From Thuidium tamariscinum (lineage: Eukaryota; Streptophyta; Bryopsida; Hypnales; Thuidiaceae): 64,000 nucleotides of DNA. Location: assembly GCA_947034885.2 (NCBI GenBank), contig OX344753.2:13826001-13890000 (forward strand). Direction: 5' to 3'. The notes beneath the pieces are model-generated. The model saw only the letters and a program-made list of their open reading frames with translations. It was not told the origin of the DNA and searched no databases. A program made the position numbers and the translations under genes. Below are positions 38,849 through 51,724 of this stretch, one piece after another; the stretch's first letter is position 1, and each line of letters starts with the position of its first letter.

Positions 38849-41800
38849 ATACAAAAATTTTAGAATAATTATTGCTTAGTGGAATATTTTCAATAGTAGA
38901 ACTTACAATTCTCAAAAAAAATTGGCAAACTTGTTAGCAATTTTGTATTTTCACTAATTGTGTACCACCTTCTAATTTATAAATATTTGAAATATAAATG
39001 TGAATTTTTCCTATTAGTCTCAATTCACTTTTTAGAATTTTGTCCAAAAGATTCAAATTATTGAACAAACATTTTTTTTCTAAAGAAATTAAAAGGACAA
39101 AACTTCCTATGATAAGGGCCATAAGTATCTAGTTCTTGAAATTGAGGCACATTGATTTAGCATCCATATAGGGTTTTTATTTTATCTTAATTTATTTGCA
39201 TTTTCAAAAGATTTGAATTTGTCAAATTATTTGTTTGATAAATTTAACTAAAGGATCTAGTTAACTTATTCAACAATATATTTTTTTAATTTGGAAGGAA
39301 ATGAAGGTAAAGATTTTTATCCTTGCGTTAAATAATTATATTTTGAAGCAATTTGGAATTCTAGTCATTGCAAAACTATTTAGAAAAAGTCATAGCTCCC
39401 TTATAAAGATTTGAAATTACAATAAGTTTTTGAAAAAGCATTATAATTTGAGTTTATATCATGTACAAAATAAGTTGGAAAGTTTTGAAATTTTTACTAC
39501 GGGTAAAAATTATGGTATATAACATCATGATTATAATGAAAAAAGACTTAAAAGTTTTGTATTATCCTATATTTTGAAAAGTGGTTAGAGCATCTACTAT
39601 GCAAGTCAATAAATAAGCCTACCATGTGTGTTTGTCTTTCTAAAGACCATGTGTTGTGTGGACCATCTAGCATGGCAATTGGCATAATGTCATTTCAAAC
39701 TAGTGCAATGAGTCAATCTAAATGGAAACTACAAGTACCTTCCATTAATATTAAGTAGTAAAGAGGCTTTTGATGGAACTTTTTATACTAATGCATAAAT
39801 AATGGACATTGTCAATTTGTCATTCAAGCTTTGATTGCAAAGCCTTGTTCTAAACTCAATAGACCTCACTCAAGTGCTAGAAAGGAGGACATTTAGAGCT
39901 TGGGAGAGTACCAAAAACTCTACCAAACCCATTGGGGCTATTAAAATTTTCTTTTGTCCAAATTAAGGAGTATAATATCAATATGTGACAAAGTAATAGC
40001 TGCATAGTAGATGCTTTTAGATTCTGAACTTTAAGTTTTTCTAATAAAGTATTGGAATTATTAAGCAAAATAAAAACAATTGATTTTGTTCAAAGGCAAA
40101 GGGATCATTTGATTGTCAAAATCAAGTATTAGAAAATAGAAATTCAAAATTTTATAATTAAAATCAAAGGAATTTCATCCAATTGTTAGTACTGCAAAGC
40201 TTTTGCTAGTAGTCAAACATATACATCATTAAGTTAAATTTGTCATTCTACTAATGTTAATTTTTATTCAGGATTTTATTTCAAAAGACTATACATGATA
40301 TTATTAATGCATTTTTTTCTTAACTTTATATTTTAATCAAATATTTTGACCTTTAAAATATCACTATCTTCTCTATTGAATTAAAAATGACAAAATTAAG
40401 TTGATTAAGTCTAATTTCTATTCTAATTAAATTTTTAGAAAAAAAATAAAATTTTTAAATTGATTGCAATTTGAATTAGGTTTTGAATTTGATTTTAATT
40501 ACATATCCATACATTTATAATGACATATTTTTGGTTGGCACTACAATTTCTACACAATAATATGCACCTATGGTAAAACTTACAAAAAAAACTTCTAATT
40601 GGTTTTGTATGTGACATGAAATTTCTTCATTATGTTCTTCAAGAAATCTTTGTAATTTCAAAATCTATATTATCAAATTTCAAAGTTTCATGATTGATAG
40701 AAGGTATGTAATCCTATTTATGAAAATAAAATTTTGTGTTTACATTTATATTTAGTGGAACATGTATAATGAAAGTAAGATTGAAGGATATTATGGTTTT
40801 ACCATATAACCATCATTTTCATCCCTTAGAGGTTCATGTGACCTCTATACTTACATTCTAAAATATTTTGCTGACTTGCTACCTCATTGTTGACTATAGT
40901 CCTCTTATTACACATTCAAACTAAATAATATTCATTAATTTCAAATAAGAACTAGTTTAAAGAATTTAGGTGTATCAAAAGAAAGATAGGTCTCCTATAA
41001 TTTAATTTGTATAATTGTGAATATTTCATTTTCCACAATGATTATCCTATTTAGATAATTTAAATACATTATCACGAATATTGATATCTTATTGAAAATA
41101 TTTATATACTAATTTAATTTATGTCACTAATATAGATTATCAATAAAAAATTATATAAATAAGGCAAGTAAATTTTTTTTATTAATAATTTGTCATGGTA
41201 TTAAAACAATAAAAAAATATTTTATATTTTACATAAGCCTAGTATCAAAAAATTGAACCACAATCAAGGATTTGGATAAATGTGATTGGTCCAAAGTTAT
41301 AAATCTCATTTAGTTTGTTTTTTAAACATATAAATTTTATGAATTAATTTTGATCAACTCCAAAAAATTAAAAAATTTGACAAAGAGTGAAAGACATTCA
41401 AAATCTCAAAGTTTTAAAATACTCAAGGAACCTTTTCTATTAAAATTATGCGCATGCAAGTTTTTGGAGCAAAACCTAAAGGTTCAAATTATGAGCATTC
41501 CTTTGCAACTATGAAAGATGACACATGTAAAGATTATCTTCTTTTCTTCTAACTCCAACTATTTCAATGATTATAATGAAGGACTATCATCCTCTAATTA
41601 GACATTAGTTCTCAACATTCACAACCATTTGACATGACATACTTTCAACCATAGTATTTGAGGTTTTAAACTATGTTGGGCCTTCTAATTGCCATACTCT
41701 TAAGAAATTGTTATAAAAAAAATATGGTTGCTCATACTACTAAATTGTATAGCCAAATTAGGAACTTGATCTTTGTAAAATAACCTCTTTGACTATTGTT

Positions 41801-44800
41801 CATAATAATTCAAAATCTTCTTAAAACCATTAGATAAATTCATACATTTATCAATGATTGGGATAAAATGACATTACTAAGTTATTAGTTTGACACAACT
41901 ACACAACATTTAATCCATAAATCCACATTGTAAACCTAATATGAGATGGAAGTAATGATTTTATGCAAGTTTTACATGAAACTATATAGCTTTGTTGTTT
42001 TTACATTGAAATTTTTATGGAATCATATGATTTTTCACATATTCTTTGTACCAAGAAATTAATTTTTATACAAAACTTTAAGACACAACATAAAATCTCC
42101 CTCCATTGAATACATGGGATACAACCTTTTTCACTCACATTACTAGTAGTCAAAAGTACCAAATTTTCCCTATCAACAAAATTTTAATGTTAAGACATCA
42201 TTGATATTTGTAATCACAAATGCACAAATTCTTTCTATCCTATTCAATTTGAGATTCAATAAAAAATCTTGGATGAAATCACCAAATTGTGGATGGAAAT
42301 AGAGTTATGGGCATGTGATATGTCCTAATGTGATATTTTCTATTCAATATGTGGATGAATGTTAAAATTTGGAGCACAATAGTAACATTTTGTTGCTACT
42401 TTGGTACTTCATAATTTAAAAAATAAATAAAAAACTCATCACAAGGCGAAAGATTATCTATGGTGTTTACAAAGTGCGTCTTTTCTCCTCCCCCATCCTT
42501 GCAAAGTACGAAAAGATTTTGGTGGACGTTGATGGTTACCATCCATGGTGCATTGGAGCCCTCTTAATGATGAAAATATACTAATCAAAGGTTTTACAAA
42601 TATATGATTTAATGTTCAAAGGATGCACAGTCTTTCCTTAAGATTACTTGACTATTCAAATCTTTTTTAACATCTTCTTCCCTATTAGTACATGATCATT
42701 GTTCTTGCTTTAATTATTGTTGTTCTTGCTACTCAATGTGGAGTACATTTGAGTGATGAATATGTTCTTCTTTGTAATCATTAAAGAGAGTTCAAATGTC
42801 ATGGCAATGATCCTCTCAACAAGCAATATTTGCAAGTACTATATGAAGTTTTTAGTTTTTGAAATCTATTTTTAATGCAACATGCTAAGACCTATGGTTT
42901 TTTAATTTTTTCTTATTGTGCAATAAGCCAACAACACTAAGCTCTTTATGGAAGGAGACAGAGCAAATCAAAATACAAAAAGTAGGCTTACAATGAAACA
43001 TAAGACCTTAAGTATTTCACTAAGTTGTTAGCTATTATATTCTTTTGGAAGAGCCAACTACCTATTGTTTTGTATTTGCTTGAAATTCAGTAATTTTGAT
43101 ATCATTTTCGAAAGTAGAAAACCAACTTGACGCATGTAGAAAAAGATTTTACACTACAATGTCATGTTAAGCAATTTGCATCACTATGTGTAGTATGTGG
43201 AGGTGAATTAGAAGATTTAGGGTTTGGCAATTTGTATCTTGATTTGTAAGCATGTTGATTCTTTCAATTGAATTGTGGTAGAATAAAGTGCTTGTGAATT
43301 TTGAATAAGGAATTTAGTATTAGAGTATGTTTGAAATTTTGAATGTTGACATTTTATGATAGTTGTATTATTATTATTATTTGATTGTCTTTGTTATTCT
43401 TGTTGTTAATGCTTTTTTATTCACTTGTTTTTGTATTTATGATGTTTTCTTTGTCATTTGTAAACAATATAGGAGCACAATATAGGAGCATGACGGGACA
43501 ACTAAGGAGAATGAGACATGAGATTGAAGACGAAATTGTTGAAGAAATTAGGGTTTTAGATTGAATGTAAAAGTTTTACGTTCAATAGAAAACTAGGTAC
43601 TGTATCCCTTTTACCAATGATAGCCTACCAGAAAGTGACACGTGTATAATATTAAATAATTAATATATTTATTTGGAAAACTCCTTGTAAGTGACTATCC
43701 ACTCTGAGTACAACCTACAATATAAGACATTAGAAGCGATTTGTGGCCTCCAAGAGACTACAAGTTCTTGGACTGTGGAAATTGCAAGAACATAGGAACG
43801 TAGAAATTTGACGTCGTTGTCATTTGGACTTTTTTTACACTTCAGGACCCTAGTTTTTTAATAATTTCTTATAATTTTTTTTATAATTGTTGGCCTGACA
43901 ACAACCAACAGTATTGAAAACAATTTCAAAAACAGACCTAAAACAATCCTTTGGAGGCCTCAAATCTCATGTAATGAATTTTCGATTCGGGTGAATGTAA
44001 GAAACATTCCTTGTACTATTTTGTGTCACATGACATATGCTAATTTGGTTTTTGGCCATAACTTTTGTATTTCTATTCTAAATGATTCAAGATTTATAAG
44101 AAAGGTACTCATGACTATTATACATCTTGCCAATTTTTTTTGTAATTATTGAAAATAGTTAGATATTTAAGAAAAAGACCCTAAATCCCCAATTAAATGT
44201 CACACTTGCCAATTTAGAGGCTTTTAGTACTATATAGAACCCAAATAAACTAATTTTGAGCTGAAATTTAGAGGAGATAGTTTTCTAGTAGACTTGTAGC
44301 TAATAGCCAAAGGAATTTCAAAAATAATTATTTTTAAGTGGTGTAAAAGTCCACAAAGTGAGCCTCTTTCTATGTGCATTTTGAAACATGTAAAAATTGA
44401 CTTTGGTGGGTTTTTTGGTGGATGACCATCTCCATAAAGTTATTGCACATGGAAAAAAATTCTAAATTTTTTTCCTATTTGTCCCTAATTAAAACATCAT
44501 AGTATGTATTTTCTTAAGGTTTGGCACTTTTCAAGTTCTCTTACTTAAAGATTTTTTTAACAAATTTTCTTAAGTGGTTTTCTTCATCTTAAAGGTATAT
44601 ACATTAGTTATATTTAAAAAAAATTTAAGTACTTCCAAAAGAAGCATGCAAATGCAACAAATGGTACAAGTGTTTCTTGCATTCCTCCATTACAATATAA
44701 TCCTTTTGAAATAATAAGGCTAGGAGTAGGTTGACTTTATCACATTAAAGAGGTTATTATAATGTTGGAGAAAATCATTGCACTTATGATGTTTGTAACT

Positions 44801-44896
44801 TTGTATGAAACTTAGACTAGGATTGGGCATTCAATATTACCTTAGCAAGATTATTACGTCAAATAATACTATTTGAAGGATTGTTAACTTATTTAA
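38849..44896. other. Long AT-rich gene-free stretch
   Basis: Very AT-rich. No exon with splice-site support was found on either strand. A short GC-richer patch at about 42440-42560 and a patch at 43490-43830 interrupt it without recognisable content. 42260-42420 carries, in reverse, the dispersed repeat of 22975-23150. Confidence 0.45.
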
Positions 44897-45020
44897 GGTA
44901 TGTTTGCACTTGATGTTAAAAAGAGTTCTTTGTAAGTGTCTTAGGAACAAATTTAGACCTACTTCTAAACAAGATTCACATTGCAAGTATCACCTTTAAC
45001 ACCAAATGCAAACATACCTT
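44897..45020. mobile_element. Small palindromic MITE, copy 2 (about 124 bp)
   Basis: The ends AGGTATGTTTGCACTTGATG and CACCAAATGCAAACATACCT are inverted. The flanks share TTA/TTTA, consistent with a three-base TWA target as in Tourist/Harbinger MITEs, but the call of superfamily is inference. Confidence 0.65.
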
Positions 45021-46137
45021 TAGAGAATACTATTCTAGAGTCTAGGTTCTATTAAATGATTGAAACTAGTTGCTCCACCCAAAATGTTCACAATCTAGTA
45101 CAATTACCAAATCCTTATGCAATTGTTTCATACATCTATGAATATCCTTGATTGAAACCTTAGGTTCCATTAGTCCATCTATCCTTGATGTCTAGACTCC
45201 CAACTCAATGACATGGTACAATGATAAGTCCATAATAACTACCCCCATTTTAATTTTCCAAGTACCTTATCAATGGTCTTGAGTTCCTACAATGTGCTCA
45301 AGTGAGTGCCTTCATACCAAAAGAATCATGTTGATACTCTATTGCCTTCGTTACATGTCAAATCCAATTGCACCCAATTACTTATGGATCAATTTCAATT
45401 CCTCATAATCCTTCATGATTTTCATTTGTGACTTGATTCTGCAGTCAAGCATCATGGAATGCTTTGACGATGCAATACTCTATTCTCGAAGGTTTGTAGA
45501 CCTGTTTTGATGAACCCTAGTCGCCAATTCAGACCCAAATCATGACCGTTTCAATTTCTACCTGGGTTTTTTTGGGCTTTGTAGTGCCAGATTGCAACCA
45601 AAAAATAATAATTTGGTTAGAAAATGATAACAAATCAAGATTTTTTTGCCAATTTTTTTTTAAAAATTGGATGAAATCACTAGATTGTAGATGAAAATAG
45701 AATTATGGATATGTGATATGTGCTAATAAGCGATCTTAGAACCCATTTATGAAGATTTGTGGAAAAGCTATACATGTTAAAAAAAGACAGCTATCTCCGT
45801 GACAAATAAAAAAATTGATAAAAAAAACGAGATAAAAGTAATAAAAAAAGGGGGGCAATTTCACTACCCATTTTTTTTCTAGTAGCACGGTCTTGCGATT
45901 GAGTAGGAAATTTTGGAGAAGCTTTATGTTTTTGTTGGCTACTTGTGGATTTTTTTGGTGTTTTGAAATGCTAAAAATTGTAGACATTCTATCCATGTTG
46001 TATTTATGTATTTTGAAATGCTAGAAAATGCACAAAAATATTTTCCATGGGTGATTGGGCGCAAAGTGTTGTAGAATGTGGAACATTGGAATGTGGATAG
46101 ACATTGTGTACAAGAAAAATCATATTGGCAAATTTAT
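45021..46137. other. Intergenic DNA, no gene recognised
   Basis: Composition is slightly richer around 45100-45600, but I found no coherent reading frame or splice pattern. 45660-45725 is part of the dispersed repeat also seen at 22975-23150 and 42260-42420. Confidence 0.4.
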
Positions 46138-46200
46138 TCACCAACAAGGGAGTTGAACCCTTCTTGCAAAATTGCAAGACTACCTAGTGTAGTGTTGGTG
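46138..46200 (-). tRNA. tRNA-like cloverleaf, probably a pseudogene or tRNA-derived relic
   Basis: Read on the minus strand, CACCAAC (46200-46194) pairs perfectly with GTTGGTG (46145-46139) as a 7-bp acceptor stem, followed by A. Inside are three perfect hairpins: ACTAC-ACTAG-GTAGT, CTTGC-AATTTT-GCAAG and AAGGG-TTCAACT-CCCTT. The last is a canonical T arm with the TTCRANY loop and a near-consensus B box (GGTTCAACTCC). At about 62 nt it is too short for a normal tRNA. The D loop lacks GG, the anticodon loop has six bases, and there is no variable loop. A functional tRNA is unlikely; a tRNA-derived remnant or SINE head is more likely. Confidence 0.4.
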
Positions 46201-46752
46201 TTATGTACACAAGCAGACAAACCACATTATTTAGAAAAAAGAGTTAGTATTCAAAACTTGAACGTCGAGGAAGCTCTGGAACAGCCACAACATCTTCGAA
46301 GCCACAGCACCACAATGGTCGATTCCATCAGCATCGTCACTCCAATACCGCAACAATGAGTTGTTGTGCCACTCCAAGTCCACCTCCACGGCAATTACAA
46401 ATCCCCAACGTCACAGCCTCCAGCATGCATTATTGGCATTGAGTCAAGGTAAACTTGAGCAGCAACACTTGCAAATCCTCATGGAAACTAAGGCTAGTAA
46501 ATGGAATGTCTACAGAAGGATACTAATCTGCTAGTTCTTTCAGAAATCCCCTTGCCGTCCGACCTTCATAGCACTTCTCCAAGAATTGATTGATTCTTTA
46601 TAAGGAAAATTCTGTAAGGAAAAATACTGTTGGCCAAACATGCGGACAACAAGGGAAAGATGTTTGCCAAGTCTATTTCTATAGCATGGTTTGAGGAATT
46701 TCAAAGTAGAGAAACACCTCCCATTCTCTATAGATCCAACTATGAGACAACA

Positions 46753-47755
46753 CACTACAAGGAAAATTGTGTCCTATTTGATAGTAATTTTGACATAATT
46801 CTGTCAACTCTGCTGTAGATTAGGAGTACCTATTTTGGACACTTTTTTGACAGAATTCTATCAATTTGGCTGTCAATTTGGACAAAAATACATGTCAGTA
46901 AGTCTTCCTCTCATTCCTTTACCACCGTGGATTTTTTTCTTTGCTACCATGGATTTTTTTTCCACATCACTTTTCCAAAAAACTATTTTCCAAGGATTTA
47001 ATAAAATAGTTGAAATAATGGCTAGAAAACAAAATTGATGAAATTTTTTCAGATGAATGATAAATTTTTAGATGAAATGCTTTTGGATGATTTAATTTTC
47101 TTTTATCAACTTTCAAAAATGTTGACCAAAACAAATTAAAATAATGGAATTAATTTATTCACTAAATTGTTTTACAGCATGAATCATTTGTATTTTGTGA
47201 AATGAATGGAGAAGTGAAGCTCTTTATATACACATACGGAGGTAGGAGGTCAAGCAACCCATATGGGATATATGAATTCTCAAAGTTGTGAGAGCTCATA
47301 GTTAAGTTAAAAATCCAAACTTTTGTATTAAAACTAAGATTTCAGACCTCATTTAAGCATAGTAGAATGTCTCTTTTCAAAAACATTTGAACCAAGACTA
47401 GTTAGAATATGAATTGGAGTTTCAATTTCAAAAATCTGTTTGAAATTTCAAGTTTTCAATCAAAAGTTATGGACAGATTTCAAAGAGGAAGTTTCAAAAA
47501 ATATAATAAGAACAATTTCAAACACCTCTTTGAAATTTCATAACTTTTGATTGGAAACTTGAAATGTCAAAAGAATTTTGAATGCATAACTTGAGTTGAT
47601 TTTCTAACTATGATTAGTTTAATTTTTTTTTGAAAAAATACATTCTTCTATGCCTAAATGAGGTTTGAAGTCTTATTTTCAACACAATTCCTATTTCTAA
47701 CTTAACACATTAATGTCAAAATTTCTGTAGATTAGGGTTCATTTCCCATGTAGTG
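46753..47755. mobile_element. CACTA-like non-autonomous element (about 1.0 kb)
   Basis: It starts CACTACAAGGAAAATTG and ends TTTCCCATGTAGTG, so the ends are inverted with the CACTA terminus of En/Spm-type elements. TTGTCAATTTGGACA-type repeats near the left end resemble subterminal repeats. The interior includes a palindrome (47340-47690). The flanking triplets (ACA and TAA) do not match, so the boundaries or class may be wrong. Confidence 0.35.
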
Positions 47756-47799
47756 TAATATTTTTTTTGAAGATTCAACAAGAGGATTGCTATTATGTG

Positions 47800-47990
47800 A
47801 GCACATGAGCTTAGAAGACTATACATCTATGATATAAGTGTCTATATTACAATAATCTTCTATGTTGATAATGCATATATGATATAAATACCTATATTAT
47901 AAACACCTTCAATGATTGCATGATATCTACTTATATATATGTCCAAGGCTCACATGCTCACACATTCATGCACATATTAGCATCGCTGGA
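47800..47990. mobile_element. Diverged copy of the palindromic MITE at 20775
   Basis: GAGCACATGAGCTTAGAAGA, TATAAGTGTCTATATTA and ACACCTTCAATGA follow the same order as in 20775-20998. The right side ends in a GGCTCACATGCTCACACATT region. Confidence 0.5.
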
Positions 47991-48763
47991 TTCAATAAGT
48001 GCAACTATTTGCATTGACCAAAAAGTTTACAATAGACTTCCTCCCTTACAATGTATACTACTATATTGTAAGTTCAATTTACAATTTGACTCTATCAATA
48101 ATGAAAGAATTATCAATTTTTTTTCAAAATGAAAAAAATAGGATATTAATTAATGAAAAAGGAATCATATTTTTTCAAAGAAATATGAGGGTATATCTAC
48201 ATTCAAAATAGTTGTGGTGCCACTAACAAAAGTGCAATTTAGTTCTCATTCAAGTACTCTTGTACTTTTTACAATTTAAAAATATAAGAAAATATATTTC
48301 AAAACTATAATTTTTTAATGTTATCTTACAAAATAAATCAAATATTATATTCCAAGAGCTCTACTATAGTAAAATGAATATTTTTTTTCTAGAATGCAAT
48401 TTTGAATCTTCACTTTTTTTCCCTTAAATTCTTCTAAAAATATAATGTTAAATTTATATGTATATAATTCTATTCTCACATTCTTTCATAACAAATATCA
48501 CTAAGTTCTTTGTTCATGTAAGGTACAAACTCTTTATTTTTTTTTTTCAAGGTTTTTTGGAATAATACAAAATATACTTGGAGTTTAAAAGGAAAAAATG
48601 CTTTATGAGGGTATCAAATTAAAAATATTAACAAAGAGATTACTCTATAATTAAATGCTTCAAGTGGTGGAAAAAAAACTTTCTAAATTTTGATAAATGC
48701 CTTGGAAATGGCATAGTATCAAAGTAAGTCCATTTAAGTTTTTGTAAAGCTGTCATTTAAAGA

Positions 48764-49140
48764 TTGCTTCCTTTAATTGTAGACATACCTTCAAATTATT
48801 TGTAATTCATTTCTTAATTGGTTGTTGCTAAAGTCCATAAATATTGTACATTTGAATGAATTGGCTCCTTTGATTGTAGAGGCTTATTTTTAAGAAAACT
48901 TATAATTTATTTTTAAATAATTGTCTCTAAAGCCTATAAGTACCTTTGAATAGATTGGCTCCTTTGATTGTAGAGGCTTATTTTTAAGAAAACTTATAAT
49001 TTATTTTTAAATAATTGTCTCTAAAGCCTATAAGTACCTTTGAATAGATTGGCTCCTTTGATTGTAGACTTACCCTCAAATCATTCATAATTATTTTTAA
49101 ATGATTGCCACTAAAGCCCAAGTTGAAGCTTATAAGTGGA
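48764..49140. repeat. 94-bp tandem array, about four units
   Basis: Units starting TTGGCTCCTTTGATTGTAGA begin at 48861, 48955 and 49049. The step is exactly 94 bp and the second unit shows almost no change. A diverged earlier unit begins near 48764 (TTGCTTCCTTTAATTGTAGA). The near identity of two units indicates recent amplification. It is non-coding. Confidence 0.85.
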
Positions 49141-50721
49141 TTTGAGTCAATTGTCAATCAACGTGTCAAAGCCTCAATTAAGAAGCTTCTTGCCAAAGTA
49201 CCCTTGTCAAATATTTTTTTATTTTCATTTCCAAAGTTTGAAATCTCAAATATTAATATCAACTTAAGTTGTTAGTTGTAACCAAAAGACATAGGATAAA
49301 ATGCATCTATATCAACAATTCTATCAACATCTAAATTTGAATGAATGAATGTCAATATTTGCAGAAAAATATATGTATTCCTATGCGGCTATGCCTCTCC
49401 ATCCAAATAATTATGTGTACAAATGTGCATTTTCATTTGTGCCTATGTATGTAATTTATACCACATACTTATCCATATTGACCCCTCGCTTTCATTTTAT
49501 TTCTCTATAGAGTTAGATTCCAACTTTGGAACAATCTATGGTTTGGATTTTGTAGAGATAATTTTTAGAGAGAAGTCATTAGACCTTCCAAGCTAACAAA
49601 AAATAAATTATTCCTACATTGATCATCTAGCTCACCTAAAATGGCAAAAAAATATTTCTAAAATGGTCTCAATAGCAAGGTTCTAGAATGGCAACTATTT
49701 TTAATTAGTTTATGTTCAAAAAGTAAATGATCCTATTATTGCCACTAAAACATTCTAAAACAACCCAAGCATACTCCAATAATGCCAATGAACGTATATA
49801 ATATATAAAAGCTTCTTGCTTCATTTATTCAAATTCCAAATTGGCTTATTACATTGCCACAATGGTGTCATGATTTGAAAAGTGGAAGAAAGAACCAAAT
49901 AACTATACCAAAATTATGTTGTTTTCATCTCATCAATTTTGGAATCCATATTTCTACAAGTTTCTATAAAGTAAACTTAAGAATTCTTCACCTTACTATA
50001 CAAATATCCAAATGTACCATTGTTCATATTATAGATCATAGCAAAAAGAAATGGCAAATGATTCAATAAGCAATGAAAATAGGTGACAATCATGGCACTT
50101 TTAAACCATTGATGGATGATAATATAAATTTCTTAGGGTGAATGGGGTAGAGCAATTTGTACATTTTTAAACAATGTCAAAATTTTGATTGAATTAGTTG
50201 AAAGTGCTTCAAAGTAGTCAATTTTAGAATACACTCTTGATAATTTGAAGGTACTTAGTTATGGATAATAGATTAAAGAGTATTTGATTTATAGGCACTT
50301 TGGAGAAATTCTCATCACCCTAACCTAATGATGATTTTTCATTTTCCAAGAGTCTATTTACAAATCTTATGAAAATATTATTTTTATTTTAAAAAAAATT
50401 CCTACATCTAAAATATTGGATGGTAATAGGTATGTTTTTCTTACTTATCATTACCTATAATATCAATCAAACAACATCAATGATTGCCAACTATTGGCCT
50501 CCTCCATTATCCAAAATGTACAGACCTTCAAGGTTTTAAAGTGCAATGTGGATAGTTTATAAGCAATATTCATCGTACAACTAAAAATAGCTATCATGAT
50601 TTTCATATTAGCTTAGAAATATGGAAAATTGTAACCAAAATATAAATGAAAGCCTTAATTGGTATTTACAAGTGAGATCTTCATAATTGGCATTATATTA
50701 TTGTTAAGAATTATAATGATT
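49141..50721. other. AT-rich intergenic DNA, no gene seen
   Basis: No exon, RNA gene or complete element was identified. Confidence 0.45.
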
Positions 50722-51662
50722 TTAACCCCTAAAGGACCATTACCCCCTTAGTGGACAAAATGGATTTTGGGTAGGTTCCTGTGACTCCAATTTTTGGTAA
50801 AACTTTTTGAAATTTTTCATAAGATAGAAAAATTGATTAGCTTAATGGAAATATAAATTTTATTTCAATTAGTGCCTAGAGCAAAAGTTATACCATAAAA
50901 GTTCAAATTTTCATTTGGCGTGCAACAAAATTTTCTTGAAAAATGTCAAAGTTAAATTTTAAATTTTAAATTCTAAAATAATTTTTTTTTTCTACATGTG
51001 AAGCTTTGATTCATTCTATTTGGACTAGTAATGAGAAAGTTATGGACAAACTTGTTTTTTAGGCAATGTAAATGACTTCTTGAAAAAATAACTTATAGGC
51101 TTTTATTTTTAAATGCAATTTTCACAATTTATAAAAAAGAAACAAAAAAATTGTTGCACAAGGTTATGTTTACTTTCTAAAAAAAATCTCATCATTGAAA
51201 TTGTTGTGTTTCAATTCCATTTTAGAGCTATTAACCATTTAGTTTTTCTTTCAATGTCATACCTACTTCTAGTTAACAATTTTTTTAAATAATGGTAATC
51301 AAGTGTGTTTTTGGAGAGTGTTTTTTTCTAGACTTTCAATTCAATTATTTAATACAAGAAGTTATAAATTTAAATTTTGTAGTGCAATTTTTTTTGACAA
51401 ATGGCGGTCAAATTCATTTGAAATTGCAAACCACAATTCAAAAAAACTTATTTTTTTACTTATAATGCTCATATCTTTCAATCTATATAGTCAAACTTCA
51501 CAAAATAATTACTATATAATCTTAGTCAAATTAAGTACAAGATTCTATAGTTAGATTCTTTAAAAAAAAATACTTTTTTCTATTATCTTGAATGAATGCA
51601 GCAAGATTGGTAGTTTTGAGAGTTTTTTGATAAAGAAACAACCTTGGTTCTTCATAGGTTAA
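50722..51662. mobile_element. TTAA-bounded element (941 bp), close relative of copy 1
   Basis: The left end TTAACCCCTAAAGGACC and the right end TTCATAGGTTAA each carry TTAA; the right terminus has lost two G residues. Order and content of the interior follow 1523-2449, including TTTGATTCATTCTATTTGGA and AAAGTTATGGACAAACTTG. Confidence 0.72.
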
Positions 51663-51681
51663 GTTGTATTGTAACTGCCTC

Positions 51682-51724
51682 TTTTGAGCTCATTGTGACA
51701 AACTGTGTCACAATGAGCTCAAAA
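51682..51724. repeat. Perfect 19-bp hairpin with five-base loop
   Basis: TTTTGAGCTCATTGTGACA is followed by AACTG and then its exact complement. The hairpin begins 20 bp after a TTAA-bounded element. It is perfectly matched in a region where most repeats are diverged. The T run one would want for an intrinsic terminator is not present in that form. It may be an element terminus, since a CCTCTTTTCGTCACATTGTC sequence lies near 52155. Confidence 0.8.

Noticed and set aside
42430-42560. GC-richer patch, possible captured gene fragment
   Set aside because: It is short, with no consistent reading frame or splice border that I could identify.
43440-43830. Possible LTR or retroelement edge
   Set aside because: No paired long terminal repeat, primer-binding site or polyprotein frame was seen in the window.
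46078-46359. 93-codon + strand frame
   Set aside because: Part of it is the reverse of the tRNA-like cloverleaf, and the rest resembles no protein family.
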